This document shows positions 61,901-64,000 of a DNA stretch of 64,000 nt, piece after piece. The DNA comes from Adineta steineri (taxonomy: Eukaryota; Rotifera; Eurotatoria; Adinetida; Adinetidae): assembly GCA_905250115.1 (NCBI GenBank), contig CAJNOI010000096.1, positions 62,001 to 126,000 on the forward strand, given 5' to 3'. The notes under the pieces are model-generated. The model did no database searches and was not told where the DNA came from. It saw nothing but the letters and a program-made list of their open reading frames with translations. The position numbers were made by a program, and so were the translations under genes. Position 1 is the first letter of the stretch. The number at the start of each line of letters is the position of its first letter.

Positions 61901-62483
61901 TTAAGATTAACAAAGAACTTTACTCATTTGTAAATACTTTATTTTGAAAATAAAAAAAGTGTAGTATAACATCTCATCTTTAGAGTTGATGTGTTGGTAG
62001 AAGTTCGCACAACGAATGCAACATTCACATTCTTAAACTTTTATCGATTGTTTAAGGAAAATATACCAAAATATGCAGTGTTTTTCGAATTTTCTTCTTA
62101 TGTCTAAAAGATTAATAAATAATAAAAATATTGAAGAAGAACAATGAAAAAACTAGCTGAGGTACGCTGTAATTAAAACTTGATTAATAGAAGATCATCA
62201 TCAGAATCACCCTACAGATGTATCGATCGGGTCTGAAAATATGAATATCAGATAAGAAGAATACTCTCAATATTGATCATACAAGAAAATCGACTAACTT
62301 GGAATGAACGATCGAGAAAGAAAGTAATAAAAATGAGAAGTAAATTAATAAAAATTCATGTTTATTTTTATGGCTTAATGTAACGTTTTCGGGTATTTAT
62401 CTGTACATAGAAAACAATCACGAGATTTTATTAGATATAATTTTAAAATGAGTTTTTTAGTTCTTACGCAGAATTCAAAACAA
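58976..62483. repeat. segmental duplication, copy 2
   Basis: Same-orientation copy of 25740-29282, 3508 against 3543 bases. It starts at the first base after the gap, so its true left end is unknown. The right boundary coincides with that of copy 1 at GAATTCAAAACAAA, after which the sequences are unrelated. Differences are mostly single bases and small indels (for example the loss of about 24 bases near 61505). Confidence 0.9.
59049..60278 (-). CDS. rhodopsin-like G protein-coupled receptor (copy 2)
   Basis: Exons 60278-59616, 59501-59289 and 59234-59049 correspond exactly to the three exons of copy 1 and give 353 residues. About six residue differences are seen (N-terminal ISTTTID against ISATTND; YDVLPQAHQ against YDALPQTHQ; C-terminus SQIRRS against SQVRRN). 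They fall in the tails and a loop and none is in a membrane helix. Splice sites, the LDRFLLC motif and the Cys pair are unchanged, so both copies appear functional. It may be a true duplicate or the other allele placed on the same scaffold. Confidence 0.85.
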
Positions 62484-63118
62484 ATTTGTATTTTCAACAC
62501 GTGAAATGTTTTATCTTCGAGTTGTTCTCAGTAGATGACAAATAAAATAATCTTTTTAATATCAGGGCTATTAATAGGAATGAACCGACTCACAACTGAT
62601 CTCAAGACTTGCTCATTTTCCAAATAAAATATATCAACAATCTCTAATTAACATGTTAACTAGCTTAATTTTGAAAAGATTCAATGGTAATTTGGAGTAA
62701 TTTTCATATTCAATTTTCTAACTCGTAACTTACAGTTAATGCGCATATCTACCGATATTTGTTAAAACTTGTCATGGATAAAAGATATGTAAAAGGAAAA
62801 GATAATGACAATTACTATTAAAATTTGTTTAGCAAAGTAATAAATGAACGATTGCAAATAACTTCCATTGACAAGAATTTGTCAATCTCGACTAGACAAA
62901 ATTGAAACATTTTTTTCTTAACGAAAAGAAAATGAAAAAGAGCTAATTAAACTATAAGTATTTATTTATTTTACAATAAACTTCGGAAAAAATTACATGA
63001 ACTAAAAGTTAATAATTTATTTCATGTTTTAACATCCATGCTTTTTCAATAACAAGAGTAATTATTTCACTATCTATCCCTTCATCCAAATTAGTTCTAT
63101 TGTCATTTTGATCAAAAA
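60279..63118. other. duplicated upstream flank and unrelated spacer
   Basis: Up to 62483 it repeats the flank of GPCR copy 1 with no recognised gene. From 62484 to 63118 it is AT-rich sequence with no coding signal, adjoining the integrase remnant. Confidence 0.5.
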
Positions 63119-63590
63119 TTACTTATACAAAGTTATTTTAGTAATGGTAGGTATTGGAATTTTAATTTCATATATAATAGGTAATAAATGGGAAGACCGA
63201 CTGGAAGATTCATTCGTACATATCCATATGCCAAGAGGATCACACAAGACTCCGTTTGCTCTTTCGATAAATCCTTGACTTTGTGGATGTCTCGGTCTAC
63301 CTTGAACGATTAATAAGTCTGGGAAAAAAACTTTTAATCTTATCATTACTGAAGATACAAATTCACGTCCATTATCGCTGTGTAAAATGCGTGGTGAGCC
63401 AAACACAAAAAAATAAATCATGTAGTTTCGCAGCCATTTCGACAGCTGAATTTATTCTTCAAAGCAAATGCTCACATGCATTGGCTAAAGTGATTAATAC
63501 AGTTCAATATCCAACAAAAAACTAGATCAGAAGAAACTTTTAGCAGGTTTTGTACACATATCAATTAAATCTATTTGAAGTCGCGCCATT
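63119..63590 (-). pseudogene. decayed DDE integrase (rve-type) fragment
   Basis: Minus-strand frames together cover the core of a retroviral-type integrase. ARLQIDLIDM near 63590-63555 carries the first Asp region. A decayed middle follows (INSAVEMAAKLHDLF) with a stop and a one-base shift in a T run near 63410. Then comes GSPRILHSDNGREF with the second Asp, and GRPRHPQSQGFIERANG with the Glu about 36 residues later. The domain breaks down after ERANG. This type occurs in Ty3/gypsy-like and related elements and in host genes derived from them. No reverse transcriptase is seen in the remaining bases, so the parent element is not identified. Confidence 0.75.
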
Positions 63591-64000
63591 ACATCTAATG
63601 AAATAGATTGGTTTAAGAGAATTTCAATAGAAAATCAAGGAATGTAGAAATAGTATTGATTATTTAATTCGTACATTTTTATTTATGTTGATACTTGCTG
63701 CAGTCGATCAATTTTTTTCTATATCATCATTAGTATAAGAATGTGCAATTTGAATCAAGTACATATTGTACAACGAACTATAATTATTACTATCATATTT
63801 ATTATTATCCTCCATATAGAAATATCTTTTCAAGAATGAGACATTCTAACGCCTTTTCTTGAACAATATCGCTTCTAATTAATCTTATCGTGGATGTGGA
63901 TGATTGCGAACATTCATTTACTAGCCATCTACATACACACACTGACACTTTAGTTATTTTTTTTTTTCTTGAATTTATTATGTAGCTTATAAATATTTGA
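63591..64000. other. window end, no gene recognised
   Basis: AT-rich sequence. GTGGATGTGGATGATTGCG (about 63891-63909) and the CAC-rich stretch near 63928-63950 form another facing pair. It may include more of the decayed integrase element. Confidence 0.4.

Noticed and set aside
1-64000. CRISPR array, bacterial operons, phage
   Set aside because: No regularly spaced repeats and no operon-like gene packing. Introns and spacing are eukaryotic throughout.
1-64000. tRNA or rRNA genes
   Set aside because: No cloverleaf or rRNA sequence recognised by eye. A tRNAscan-SE or Infernal run would be decisive.

Overview
The window looks like nuclear DNA of a small metazoan, most probably a bdelloid rotifer. 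The evidence is strong A+T bias, very short GT-AG introns (mostly 45-60 nt), spliced exons with long AT-rich intergenic spacers, several bdelloid-style F-box proteins, VCBS and kelch propellers behind a single membrane anchor, a plant-like DYW-type PPR protein, a Helitron, and enzymes of non-animal type. The species cannot be fixed from sequence alone. It is an assembly scaffold: exactly 100 Ns lie at 58876-58975.

Layout. 1-3676 has no recognisable gene. 3677-8309 (+) is a membrane-anchored protein with about 28 VCBS/FG-GAP repeats. 9097-11518 (-) is a nine-exon PPR-DYW protein. 11686-13208 (-) is an F-box protein with leucine-rich repeats, one repeat per 84-nt exon. 13866-15589 (+) is a YAT-type amino acid permease. 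15590-17504 is disturbed: short direct repeats, a C-terminal gene remnant and a terminal-inverted-repeat element. 17505-18618 (-) is an F-box protein, 19172-19789 (+) a sigma-class glutathione S-transferase, 20282-23311 (-) a large secreted protein, 24436-25506 (+) a phytanoyl-CoA dioxygenase-like enzyme, and 25813-27042 (-) a rhodopsin-like GPCR.

29412-30114 (-) is a small spliced membrane protein and 30713-32107 (+) a membrane-anchored FkbM methyltransferase. Two foldback elements (32881-34142, 35763-36398) flank a second GPCR (34323-35249, -). 37170-37600 (-) is an isolated second copy of the DYW domain. 38998-40414 (+) is a kelch propeller, 40776-42627 (-) a third F-box gene, 44950-46811 (-) a multi-pass membrane protein, 48994-51014 (+) a bacterial-type FAD monooxygenase with an animal-style intron and a putative mitochondrial presequence, 51749-52836 (+) a secreted helical protein, 53871-54550 (+) a RING/TRAF-like protein, and 55311-58875 (-) a Helitron cut by the gap.

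After the gap, 58976-62483 repeats 25740-29282 (GPCR and its upstream flank) in the same orientation, about 33.2 kb away. The window ends in a decayed DDE integrase.

The genes do not form one pathway. They are a gene-by-gene eukaryotic array mixed with mobile elements. The most notable items are the DYW gene and its mutated satellite copy, the domesticated-looking FAD monooxygenase, the YAT permease, and the large duplication beside the gap. Exon models were built by hand from GT/AG sites and reading-frame phase and are not transcript-supported.
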